Below are positions 22,609-31,236 of a DNA stretch of 36,441 bases, one piece after another. The translations under genes and the position numbers were made by a program. This stretch comes from Clostridiales bacterium (lineage in GTDB: Bacteria > Bacillota > Clostridia > Lachnospirales > Lachnospiraceae): positions 1 through 36,441 of the forward strand of contig JAHAJA010000044.1 of assembly GCA_018372435.1 (NCBI GenBank). The letters run 5' to 3'. Below the pieces are notes generated by a model. That model saw nothing but the letters and a program-made list of their open reading frames with translations, searched no databases and was not told the origin of the DNA. Numbering within the stretch: the first letter of the stretch is position 1; the number at the start of each line of letters is the position of its first letter.

Positions 22609-24768
22609 CTAGGATAATTCTAAGTATTCGTTACATGTAATTTTGAAACATTGTGGCTTTTTATGCGTTAGTTCTTCGCTCCGCTTATCTGGTTGTGAAT
22701 CACCAACATAGACCAAATAGGTTCCCGGTAACACCACTCGTTTTCCTTCCTCATCGCATAATGAGAAGGCTTCTACTCCTAAATGAATACCTATGTGTTT
22801 CGTTTCACCTATAGATATTGCTACTTTCTTGAAGGCTTTTAGTCCTGCATTTGGTGTATTCTCACGTACTGCTTTCACATAGACTTGTAGAGTTTCTCTT
22901 GCATCCATATTTCCTGTATTGGTTACATCACAAGTGATTTCAACGCCATCCTTAGTTATTACTTCCGAGGATAAAGCAACATTAGTAATCTCAAATGTAG
23001 TATAGCTTAGTCCATAGCCAAATGGATAAAGCGCCTCGTTCTTCATATAGCGATAAGTTCGATTCTTCATAGAATAATCCGTAAATGCTGGTAATTCTTC
23101 CGCCGTACGATAGAATGTGATTGGTAATTTAGCTTCTGGTGAGAACTCTCCGAATAATACTTCTGCAATTGCCTTACCACCTTGTGCACCTGGATACCAG
23201 CCTTGAATAATTGCCGGTATGTGTTCCTCTGCAAAGTTAACTGCTAATGCACTTCCTGATAAAATTACTAAAACAACTGGTTTTCCTGATTCATACATTA
23301 CCTTTAATACTTCTTCTTGTAAACCTGGAAGACTCAGATTCGGTTTGTCTCCACTTGCGTATTGATTTCCTTCATCCCCCTCTTCACCTTCTAATCCAGA
23401 ATCTAATCCAAGACAGGCGATCAAGACATCACTTTCCTTGCAGATTCCTCTTACTTCAGCAATTCGATCATTTTCTTTTCCCAAACCGCTAATTCGGTCT
23501 TTATATAGATGGCAGCCTTCTGAATATAAAACACGAACATCATCACCAAGATAATCCTGAATTCCTTCGTTAATCGTTACATAACGTGATGCTGTTCCTT
23601 CATAATTACCAACTAGTGCTCTTCTGTTATCTGCATTCGGACCAATAATCCCAATAGTCTTAATCCCATTCTTATCAAGAGGAAGTAAATTCCCTTCATT
23701 CTTAAGCAGCACCAAGGTCCTTTTAGCCGTATCAAGATTCTTTTCCTTCATTATTCTAGAATCCACTATTCTATAGTTAATAGCATTGTATGGTACTTTC
23801 TTAGGGTCATCAAACAAACCTAACTTCATTCGAGTTGTAAACAAACGCTCAACAGCAGTAGTTACTTGTTCCTCTGAAACCTTTCCTTCTTTAACCGCTT
23901 GCGCTAGATACAAGAATATATTACCACAATTCAAATCACATCCCATAGAAACAGCTAATGCTACAGAATCAACTGGGGAGTCTGTTACATGATGATATTC
24001 ATGAAAATCTTTAATCGCCCAACAATCAGATACAACATGACCATCAAATCCCCATTGATCTCTTAGGGTATCTTTTAATAAATACTTACTACCACAGCAA
24101 GGTTCTCCATTGGTCCTATTATATGCACCCATAACGGTTTCTACTTTTGCTTCCTCCACACACGCCTCGAATGCTGGTAGGTATGTCTCCCACATATCTT
24201 GCATATTTACCTCTGCATTAAAAGAGTGGCGAATATCCTCTGGTCCCGAATGTACCGCAAAATGTTTTGCGCAAGCAGCCGTCTTAAGGTAATTCTCATC
24301 ATCGCCTTGAAGACCTTTAATATAACTAACCCCAAGTCTAGCGGTTAGATAAGGGTCTTCCCCATAGGTTTCATGACCGCGTCCCCATCTTGGATCTCTG
24401 AATATGTTTACATTAGGAGCCCAAAAAGTAAGTCCTTTATAGATATCCGTATCACCAAATTCTTGTTGCATATTAAACTTTGCTCTTGCTTCCGTTGAAA
24501 CAGCATCTGCAACAGACTTCAGTAGTTCCTCATCAAAACTTGCTGCAAGTCCTATAGCCTGTGGGAATATCGTTGCTACTCCGGCTCTTGCAACTCCATG
24601 TAATCCTTCATTCCACCAGTTATATGAACTAACGCCAAGTCGTTCAATTGCTGGTGCTCCATGTAACATCTGAAAACATTTTTCTTCTAGTGTCATCTTA
24701 CTTACAAGTTCTTTTGCAAGTTCTTTATATTCTTTGATCTTTTGTGTATTATGTACTAATTCTGACAT
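22609..24768 (-). CDS. GH3 beta-xylosidase
   Basis: A 719-residue family 3 glycosidase with the usual three parts: an N-terminal barrel (GLHGVARAG, KHFAVHSGPEDIRH), nucleophile D248 in VVSDCWAI, a C-terminal alpha/beta domain holding the acid/base region (GLDSGLEGEEGDEG), and a fibronectin-III-like end (PFGYGLSYTTFE). Motifs fit the xylan 1,4-beta-xylosidase branch. No signal peptide, so it should hydrolyse xylo-oligosaccharides in the cytoplasm. I start it at the ATG at 24768, with GGAAGGTG 6 nt upstream, not the GTG at 24777 that lies inside this site. It follows the GH67 gene by 102 bp and is probably cotranscribed. Confidence 0.92.
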   Translation of the reverse strand: MSELVHNTQKIKEYKELAKELVSKMTLEEKCFQMLHGAPAIERLGVSSYNWWNEGLHGVARAGVATIFPQAIGLAASFDEELLKSVADAVSTEARAKFNMQQEFGDTDIYKGLTFWAPNVNIFRDPRWGRGHETYGEDPYLTARLGVSYIKGLQGDDENYLKTAACAKHFAVHSGPEDIRHSFNAEVNMQDMWETYLPAFEACVEEAKVETVMGAYNRTNGEPCCGSKYLLKDTLRDQWGFDGHVVSDCWAIKDFHEYHHVTDSPVDSVALAVSMGCDLNCGNIFLYLAQAVKEGKVSEEQVTTAVERLFTTRMKLGLFDDPKKVPYNAINYRIVDSRIMKEKNLDTAKRTLVLLKNEGNLLPLDKNGIKTIGIIGPNADNRRALVGNYEGTASRYVTINEGIQDYLGDDVRVLYSEGCHLYKDRISGLGKENDRIAEVRGICKESDVLIACLGLDSGLEGEEGDEGNQYASGDKPNLSLPGLQEEVLKVMYESGKPVVLVILSGSALAVNFAEEHIPAIIQGWYPGAQGGKAIAEVLFGEFSPEAKLPITFYRTAEELPAFTDYSMKNRTYRYMKNEALYPFGYGLSYTTFEITNVALSSEVITKDGVEITCDVTNTGNMDARETLQVYVKAVRENTPNAGLKAFKKVAISIGETKHIGIHLGVEAFSLCDEEGKRVVLPGTYLVYVGDSQPDKRSEELTHKKPQCFKITCNEYLELS

Positions 24769-24870
24769 AAAATTCACCTTCCGTATTCGTATTTTTTATC
24801 ATATATTAATAAATCCCAATATAATATCCTCATAAACATCACTACTCACTATCTAAATTAACACAAGTCC

Positions 24871-26868
24871 TTAATAAATCGTTCTATTTTCTGCGTCTAT
24901 AATTCCTGATTTACGATAAAAATACGTGTTAATCTGATCTCTCCATTCCTTTGCGAGGCGTAATTGCTCCTCTAGACGAGGCACCATTCTATTATAGGCT
25001 GCTAAAGGTAAATACTCTTTAATCTTATCCAAAGCCTTCATCATATTTTCTACATTTTCAACTCCATCAAAATGTGTATCATAGATATGTTGAATTACGG
25101 ATTTGCCGCTTTTTAATATATGGGTATATGATACATGATGAAAGAATAAGAGTAATTCATCAGGGCATGTTTCAACTGAATTGTAGGTGCTTGCCAAAGG
25201 CTCTTGATACGTCATCGCATACCCTGTTCCCATCTCACTTCGGTCCACTCCAATCCCTAGATGATCTGCTCGGTGGTAAGTTCCCCAACGATCATATTCA
25301 TAACCATCTACATTAGGACCATAATGATGATTGGGATTTACCATCCAACCGATTCCAAGTGGTGCTGTATATTGTTCATAGATAGGCCATGACCTCATTA
25401 ATATATCTGTTATTGTAGTAATCATCTCTTTATTGGAACCAAAAGTCACTTCTACCCATTCCCTAGCGATATCCTCTGCAGTACAATCCTTTTGATAGGC
25501 TAATCTACCAAAACCATATAGATTCGCTGCTGCCAAATCATGCCCTGTCCAGTTTGAATCATTCCCTGTATTAGCAACTGCCGCAATACCGCAATTCTTC
25601 TGATTTAATGCTTGACCGCTAATGATTTCCCGAATCGTGTCTTTCCGATCCTGTAGATAAGTATGAAACTGTAATATTTGTTCAAACATCGGTATAAGAT
25701 AGCAAATATGTTTCTGTTGTCCTGTGTATTCTTGCGCTATCTGTACTTCTAACATTTGATTCGTATTATGTAATGCCCCAAACAATGGTGTAATCGGTTC
25801 CCTAACTTGAAAGTCCATTGGTCCATTTTTAATCTGCAAAATCACATTATCAAGAAACTTACCATCTAACGGTTTGAAATTATCATATCCTGATCTAGCG
25901 CGGTCTGTTACTTTGTCTCTCCAATCTTGCTGACAATTATATACGAAGCATCTCCATATGATTAACCCTTCATAAGGTGCTACAGCTTCTGCTAGCATAT
26001 TGGCTCCGTCGGCATGAGTCCTTCCATATGTAAATGGCCCTGGTCTTCCTTCTGAATCTGCTTTTATTAAGAAACCTCCAAGGTTTGGAATATTCTGATA
26101 AACTTCCACCATTTTTTCTTTCCACCAAGTTCTTACTTCTTCATCTAAAGGATCTGCACTGTGCAAACCACCAAGTACCATAGGTGCTGCAAAATTCAAA
26201 CTAAGAAACAATTGAATGCCATATTCTTTGAAGATATATGCCATTGCACGAAGTTTATCATAATACATATCACTAATCAAACCAGTTGCACAGTCCTTCA
26301 CATTTACATTATTAATTACTGTGGCGTTGATCCCAACCGAAGCAAGTAACCTAGCATACATTCTTGTTCTTTCATTCACAATAATTTCATTTTCTTGAAA
26401 GAAGAAAGAATTCCCTGCATATCCTCTTTCAATACTACCATCTAAGTTATCCCAATGATTTAACATTCGATATGGAATATCTGGTGCCATCTTATAATCT
26501 ATATTTCTAACCGACTGATTTCTTTGCAAATAACGAATTAATTCATATACACCATATAAAAAACCTTTACTATCTCCTGCTTGTATTACGATAGCCTGAT
26601 CTTTATTATATATGTGATACCCTTCTTTTTGAATACTTTGATCTGCCACGAAATAAATCCCCGAATTCGTATTATATTCTTCCTGCCCATTCGGATTATG
26701 AATACTCTCACAATCAAATCCAAGAATTTCTTTAACTGCTAGTTGTAATTCCTTGATTGCGGTTTCTATTACCAAATCTAAATCTTTAACATAGATACAA
26801 CCAAAGAATGTACAATCCTCATAATTACATAATTTATGGTATTTTAGCCAAGCTTTTTCATATTCCAT
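24871..26868 (-). CDS. aguA: GH67 alpha-glucuronidase
   Basis: A 665-residue family 67 enzyme that removes (4-O-methyl)glucuronic acid from the non-reducing end of aldouronic acids. The acid E273 (KADSEGRPGP) and the base pair D352 (NGPMDFQVREP) and E380 (AQEYTGQ) match the spacing of E285, D364 and E392 in the Geobacillus enzyme. An N-terminal beta domain, central barrel and helical C-terminal domain are all present at normal length. No signal peptide. I prefer the ATG at 26868 (AAAAGGAG upstream) to a GTG at 26892. It is the first gene of the GH67-GH3-HIT unit and diverges from the AraC gene. Confidence 0.94.
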   Translation of the reverse strand: MEYEKAWLKYHKLCNYEDCTFFGCIYVKDLDLVIETAIKELQLAVKEILGFDCESIHNPNGQEEYNTNSGIYFVADQSIQKEGYHIYNKDQAIVIQAGDSKGFLYGVYELIRYLQRNQSVRNIDYKMAPDIPYRMLNHWDNLDGSIERGYAGNSFFFQENEIIVNERTRMYARLLASVGINATVINNVNVKDCATGLISDMYYDKLRAMAYIFKEYGIQLFLSLNFAAPMVLGGLHSADPLDEEVRTWWKEKMVEVYQNIPNLGGFLIKADSEGRPGPFTYGRTHADGANMLAEAVAPYEGLIIWRCFVYNCQQDWRDKVTDRARSGYDNFKPLDGKFLDNVILQIKNGPMDFQVREPITPLFGALHNTNQMLEVQIAQEYTGQQKHICYLIPMFEQILQFHTYLQDRKDTIREIISGQALNQKNCGIAAVANTGNDSNWTGHDLAAANLYGFGRLAYQKDCTAEDIAREWVEVTFGSNKEMITTITDILMRSWPIYEQYTAPLGIGWMVNPNHHYGPNVDGYEYDRWGTYHRADHLGIGVDRSEMGTGYAMTYQEPLASTYNSVETCPDELLLFFHHVSYTHILKSGKSVIQHIYDTHFDGVENVENMMKALDKIKEYLPLAAYNRMVPRLEEQLRLAKEWRDQINTYFYRKSGIIDAENRTIY

Positions 26869-27005
26869 AGTACTTTGTATACTCCTTTTCACATGAATAA
26901 TTAGTAGACTCTCCTTACATTTGATTTAGTTTGTATTTCAATTTTTATAAGATTGAAGTATAATGAAAATAGTAGCATTAATAATTAACAAAGTGAGGAC
27001 AATCT

Positions 27006-27875
27006 ATGATTGAAACATTACATGGCATACGCGAAACCGTTAAGTATCATGATTTGCCTGGTATTAAGTTATATCTAAATAGAGAGGCTGAGAATTATCC
27101 TCCTCATTGGCATACTGCTTTGGAGATAATTATGCCTTATCATAATTCTTACACCATTATAGTTGATGACACTTCTCATACAATTAGGGAAGGTGAACTC
27201 TTTCTCATTGCACCAGGAACCATTCATCAATTACAAGCACCTTCAAGTGGAGAGCGTTTGATACTTCTTATTGATTATTCTCAGATTTGCAACGTGAATG
27301 GGATGAATGCTTTACTACCTTACCTACGCCCTTATGTCTTAATTAACTATGAAGAATCGAAGCAAACTCTTCAAACATTACAAAAATCTATTAATGCCAT
27401 TTATCAAGAATATGTACAACCTTCCCCATACAAAGAAGCAAGCCTTAAAGCACTCATCATTCAGTTCTTTGTTTCCATTGGTCGCTATAAAATGAATGCA
27501 ACTGAGAAATTTCCTGGTATTGCAATCACAAAGCAATATGAATATATCGAGAAATTCATGCAAATTTGTGATTACATTACTGCTCATTGCACAGAAAATC
27601 TAACTGTAGACGAGTTAGCCGTAATCGCAGGTTTTAGTAAATTTCATTTTATACGTCTATTCAAGCAATTCACCAATGTTACGTGCTATGAATATTTAAT
27701 ACAAAAACGAATCGAACTCGCAGAACGCTTACTTATCGAACCAAACTTGACAATTACCCAAGTTGCTCTACAATCAGGTTTTGGAAGTCTCTCTTCTTTT
27801 AATCGAGTATTTAAAGTTTCTAAAAATTGTACACCAACAGAATATAAGAACATGAACGTACATAAAAGCTTATAA
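27006..27875 (+). CDS. AraC-family transcriptional activator of the xylan genes
   Basis: A 289-residue regulator, the only intact plus-strand gene. The N-terminal part is a cupin sugar-binding domain (PPHWHTALE near 32-40, EGELFLIAPGTIHQL). The last 100 residues are two AraC-type HTHs (NLTVDELAVIAGFSKFHFIR and LTITQVALQSGFGSLSSFNRVF). It is divergent from GH67 and converges on the esterase gene with only 5 bp between the ends. It likely activates the surrounding genes; matching direct-repeat sites lie before the esterase and GH43-GH8 genes. The start follows GTGAGGA, and a TATAAT at about 26960 with a TTTCAA 17 bp before could be its promoter. Confidence 0.9.
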   Translation: MIETLHGIRETVKYHDLPGIKLYLNREAENYPPHWHTALEIIMPYHNSYTIIVDDTSHTIREGELFLIAPGTIHQLQAPSSGERLILLIDYSQICNVNGMNALLPYLRPYVLINYEESKQTLQTLQKSINAIYQEYVQPSPYKEASLKALIIQFFVSIGRYKMNATEKFPGIAITKQYEYIEKFMQICDYITAHCTENLTVDELAVIAGFSKFHFIRLFKQFTNVTCYEYLIQKRIELAERLLIEPNLTITQVALQSGFGSLSSFNRVFKVSKNCTPTEYKNMNVHKSL

Positions 27876-27880
27876 CTATC

Positions 27881-29818
27881 TTATTCTATACCTCTTGCAA
27901 AAGGTGCCATTGGTAAACCTGCTTCATTATAGAGAAGGGCACCTTTTGGAGCATTAGAATGACAATATCTAAGATATCTCGGTCTTTCTTCCTTTTCCCA
28001 TTGTAAATGAATTCTGTTCCCCGCAACTTTTGCTTGAACTGTTTCATAAACTGCCTCATCACCTGCCACTTGAAAATCAATTAATTCTTCTACTGGCCTA
28101 TGGTTTCGACTGATACGATCTTTTATTAATAATTTACTAACATGACCACACGTAATTATAATCTCTGTCTGTTTCTCTTTAGAATCGATATGAATTTGTT
28201 CAATGGTTGGTCCACTATATTCTATATTCATTCCATATTGTTTTGCACATACAAGTCTCGCAAGACGTTCCCCAACCTCCATTTTATTCAAAGGGTGGAG
28301 ATCATTATCTTCTCCTAAGTCAATCGCACAAACCAATCCTGTGTTCTCAATATCTAATAGACGTTCTTGTTCTTCTCTAAGTTCAGGCCACCCACTATTT
28401 ACTTCATCTAAATCAATAGTAAAATTAGGCAACTGTACATAATAAAATGGAAGGCTACCTTGATTCCATTTTTCTCGGTAACCACGGATCATCTCTGTAC
28501 TAAGTGCCTCATAATTATAAGGATAGTCTGTGTTTCCTTCTCCTTGATACCATATTATACCATTTATAGCATATCTATGACAAGGAGCCATCATACCATT
28601 ATAGAGTCCTGTTGGTTTCCAGTTCACAAAATCAGTTGGTGGTATCTTACCAGCATACGCACCGATTCGGTAACACCATGCACCAGTAAGATCAATAAAC
28701 TCCTCCATCTTATGGTATTCTCCTGTGAATATCTTGTAATCCTTGTTAGGAGTAAATCGCCCACCACCATTCTCACTTTTAACACGTATTGTAATAGTAT
28801 TTACACCTTCATGAAGAACTTCCTTTGGTATGTTGTATTTTCTAGGTGGATATTGATACTCTGTTCTTCCAATTAAGATTCCATTTATATAAACCATATC
28901 GCTATCAACTATTGTCCCAAGCCATAAGTTTACCTTCTTACCAAGCATACTCTTGGGAATTATTATATCTTTTCTAAACCATACGACTCCGATGAAATCT
29001 TTTAATGGAGTGTACTCAAAAAATCCAGGTAACTCCATCGTATCCCATTCGTTTATATAACAATGGTTTTTATACCATTTTTCTTCTAACCCAATGTCGC
29101 GCTTATCCAAATCACTATGCCATTCCATCATCTGTTGTTCATTCTTGTATTGTTGATGTTTTACAAACATATCATTAGAATAGGTATCTGCTAGATCTAA
29201 ATCTTTTTTGAAATCAGCTAGCATATCTCGACTCATCCATGATTGTATTCTAGAACCACCATAAGTAGCATTAATCAAACCTATTGGTACATTGGAATTC
29301 TCATATAAGAATAAACCAAAGAAATACGCCGTAGCTGAGAACTCTCTAATTGTATCTACCTGCGCTTCCTTCCAACTACCACCTAGAAGTTCTTCCGTTT
29401 CCTTATGGAAATCACAACATTCTATAATCTTAAACTGTCTTACATATGGCATGCTGACATTCTCAATTATCTCTGGATATTGATCTTTCACCCTCTCCAT
29501 TGGCAATTCCATATTGGATTGGCCTGCACAGATAAACACATCACCTATACATACATTCTTAATACAATATTCTTCTGCTTCAGAATCTCTTATTATAAGT
29601 TGACATTCAGTCGATTCTTCCTTTGTATCGATCCATATTTCCCAATATCCTTCTTGATTAACGATCGTAGTTTTAACTTGTTCCTTCTCTTCTAATAGTC
29701 TTAATAAAATTACAGTAATCTCTCTACCAGAACAATCATACCCCCATATACGGACATGTGTATTTCTCTGTAGAATCATTCCATCACTAATTAATCTTGG
29801 TAACCTTAAACAACCCAT
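27881..29818 (-). CDS. SGNH-type carbohydrate acetylesterase with inserted beta-sandwich
   Basis: A 645-residue protein of the sialate O-acetylesterase-like SGNH group. Motifs are block I GQSNMEL (Ser101), the GGS motif (ATYGGSRIQSW), IIWYQGEGNTDY and the DLHP pair near residues 505-508. Between them sits a GH2-type sugar-binding insert (VVWFRKDIIIP, VYINGILIGRT). A similar split SGNH layout is described for CE20-type xyloglucan acetylesterases; the context favours acetylated xylo-oligosaccharides. No signal peptide. The ATG at 29818 follows AAGGAG by 13 nt. Expression probably depends on the AraC site at 29942-29970. Confidence 0.85.
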   Translation of the reverse strand: MGCLRLPRLISDGMILQRNTHVRIWGYDCSGREITVILLRLLEEKEQVKTTIVNQEGYWEIWIDTKEESTECQLIIRDSEAEEYCIKNVCIGDVFICAGQSNMELPMERVKDQYPEIIENVSMPYVRQFKIIECCDFHKETEELLGGSWKEAQVDTIREFSATAYFFGLFLYENSNVPIGLINATYGGSRIQSWMSRDMLADFKKDLDLADTYSNDMFVKHQQYKNEQQMMEWHSDLDKRDIGLEEKWYKNHCYINEWDTMELPGFFEYTPLKDFIGVVWFRKDIIIPKSMLGKKVNLWLGTIVDSDMVYINGILIGRTEYQYPPRKYNIPKEVLHEGVNTITIRVKSENGGGRFTPNKDYKIFTGEYHKMEEFIDLTGAWCYRIGAYAGKIPPTDFVNWKPTGLYNGMMAPCHRYAINGIIWYQGEGNTDYPYNYEALSTEMIRGYREKWNQGSLPFYYVQLPNFTIDLDEVNSGWPELREEQERLLDIENTGLVCAIDLGEDNDLHPLNKMEVGERLARLVCAKQYGMNIEYSGPTIEQIHIDSKEKQTEIIITCGHVSKLLIKDRISRNHRPVEELIDFQVAGDEAVYETVQAKVAGNRIHLQWEKEERPRYLRYCHSNAPKGALLYNEAGLPMAPFARGIE

Positions 29819-29907
29819 AGTAACAAATACTCTCCTTAATTTTTACGTTTATATCATTAATGGTACCAATTAGAATCTATAGACCCTAGTAACTAACTTC
29901 TAGATTA

Positions 29908-29970
29908 ACTATAACAAAGTTCTTAAAAGACTACTAATTTAAAATTGCTTACTATTTGATAGAAATTGCT
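29908..29970 (-). promoter_or_regulatory. AraC-type operator and promoter of the esterase gene
   Basis: AAATTGCT occurs at 29942-29949 and 29963-29970 (+ strand), exactly 21 bp apart, as AraC-type half-sites in direct orientation. The -10 TATAGT (minus strand) is at 29908-29913, and no -35 hexamer is present. The first base of the proximal half-site is 36 bp from the first base of the -10, the same as before the GH43-GH8 operon. Confidence 0.72.
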
Positions 29971-29992
29971 ATTTTGCACGAAATTTGAAAAA

Positions 29993-30020
29993 GCAGGCAT
30001 TCCCAAACAGCAATGCCTGC
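29993..30020 (-). terminator. Terminator of the GH43-GH8 operon
   Basis: GCAGGCATT (29993-30001) pairs with AATGCCTGC (30012-30020) around a 10-nt loop. On the minus strand it is followed by TTTTTCAAATTT. It lies 24 bp after the GH8 stop and just before the esterase operator. Confidence 0.85.
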
Positions 30021-30044
30021 TATATATTTACATTAATATTTTAT

Positions 30045-31175
30045 TTACCATATTCTATAATTCCCACTTAATGCAAGGAATGCAAAGAAGTAGAGGCAAT
30101 TGTCATAATATCTTCTCTTACCTGTTCTTAATGGCATATCAAAGAAACGTTGTACCCATTCTTTATATTGTTTGTCCTTTGCAGCAAGAGAAGCCTGCGC
30201 TACGGTTGCTGTAATTCCATACGGATGCAGTGCCTCCTGTTCAATAACGGTACCATCTACTTCATATATCTTATAGGGTTCTCCCTTTCTTACTACACCA
30301 AGATAATGTTGAATACGATCTACTGCTATTCTCTGTCCACAGTCAATACCAAACCATTCATAGTCTAAACCAATGTTTGCAGCAGTACGGTATGCGTCAC
30401 TGTAGAACCAGTCATGTCTTTCGTGTCCCCATGCCAGTTTTCTACTCATTGGACTTCCGTCAAATTCAGCATACTCAGCACTAAATCCAGTAACGGGGTG
30501 GCATGCTTTAGCTAGATATTCACGACTAGCTACCGTCGCCTTCTTCCAAAATTCACGATCTTCTTCATAAGCCCACTGTGAAAACAATTCATAAAAATGT
30601 GGTAAATGATAAGAAGGATCTGTAAAATCAATACCGGGAACAAACAGTATCTGATAATTCTCTCTGTTCCACATTGGATGCCCTGCTCTGCCATTCTCCC
30701 CTTTGTGGATACAAGCTTTCAAGATTTCCTTTGCTTCCTTAGAATAAGCAAAGATTCCCTCACCGTCTCCCCATCTATGAGACGCAAAGAACAACGCCAT
30801 TGCAAAGAACTCTTCACCATCTGGTGCTGGTCCATATGCATTCTTCGTTCCGTCGATCGCACAAGACCATGCAAAATATCCTTCATTCTCTCCAGAATCC
30901 AGCCACATAAATGTCTTCGCCCATTTCCATAGACGGTCAAATTCTTCTTTCATATTCAACTGAACACAAATCATCATCGCGTAGGACATTCCCTCTGTTC
31001 TTACATCATTATTACCTGTGTCTACAATATATGCCAAATCCTCTCCGCACTCAAAATATAACCGCTCATCATCTGGTCCGTAGAAGAATGTCTGTTTGAT
31101 CTCTTGTAAACGGTTTTTAATCTCTTCTTCTTTAATCCCGATCTCATTAAACATATTTCGATAACTTTTTTTCAT
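30045..31175 (-). CDS. GH8 reducing-end xylose-releasing exo-oligoxylanase (Rex)
   Basis: A 376-residue family 8 enzyme of the Rex type, close in length to the 388-residue Bacillus halodurans Rex. The acid E61 lies in VRTEGMSYAMM, D119 in YGPAPDGEEFFA, and the base candidate D260 in WFYSDAYRT. Rex enzymes remove xylose from the reducing end of xylo-oligosaccharides of three or more units in the cytoplasm; no signal peptide is present. I start it at the ATG at 31175; a GTG at 31190 is the alternative, and neither has a strong ribosome site. It follows the GH43 gene by 61 bp and ends at a clear terminator. Confidence 0.9.
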   Translation of the reverse strand: MKKSYRNMFNEIGIKEEEIKNRLQEIKQTFFYGPDDERLYFECGEDLAYIVDTGNNDVRTEGMSYAMMICVQLNMKEEFDRLWKWAKTFMWLDSGENEGYFAWSCAIDGTKNAYGPAPDGEEFFAMALFFASHRWGDGEGIFAYSKEAKEILKACIHKGENGRAGHPMWNRENYQILFVPGIDFTDPSYHLPHFYELFSQWAYEEDREFWKKATVASREYLAKACHPVTGFSAEYAEFDGSPMSRKLAWGHERHDWFYSDAYRTAANIGLDYEWFGIDCGQRIAVDRIQHYLGVVRKGEPYKIYEVDGTVIEQEALHPYGITATVAQASLAAKDKQYKEWVQRFFDMPLRTGKRRYYDNCLYFFAFLALSGNYRIW

Positions 31176-31236
31176 ATTATCACTTCTCACTGTCCTACCA
31201 AATAGATATAGTGGAGTGAGACTCCTTTCTTATAAC

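Noticed and set aside
23247..23492. Plus-strand frame within the GH3 gene
   Set aside because: It is a shadow frame opposite conserved GH3 sequence with leucine/histidine-rich nonsense composition.
28460..28876. 138-codon plus-strand frame within the esterase gene
   Set aside because: No ribosome site, no recognisable motif, and antisense to the SGNH/GH2-like insert region.
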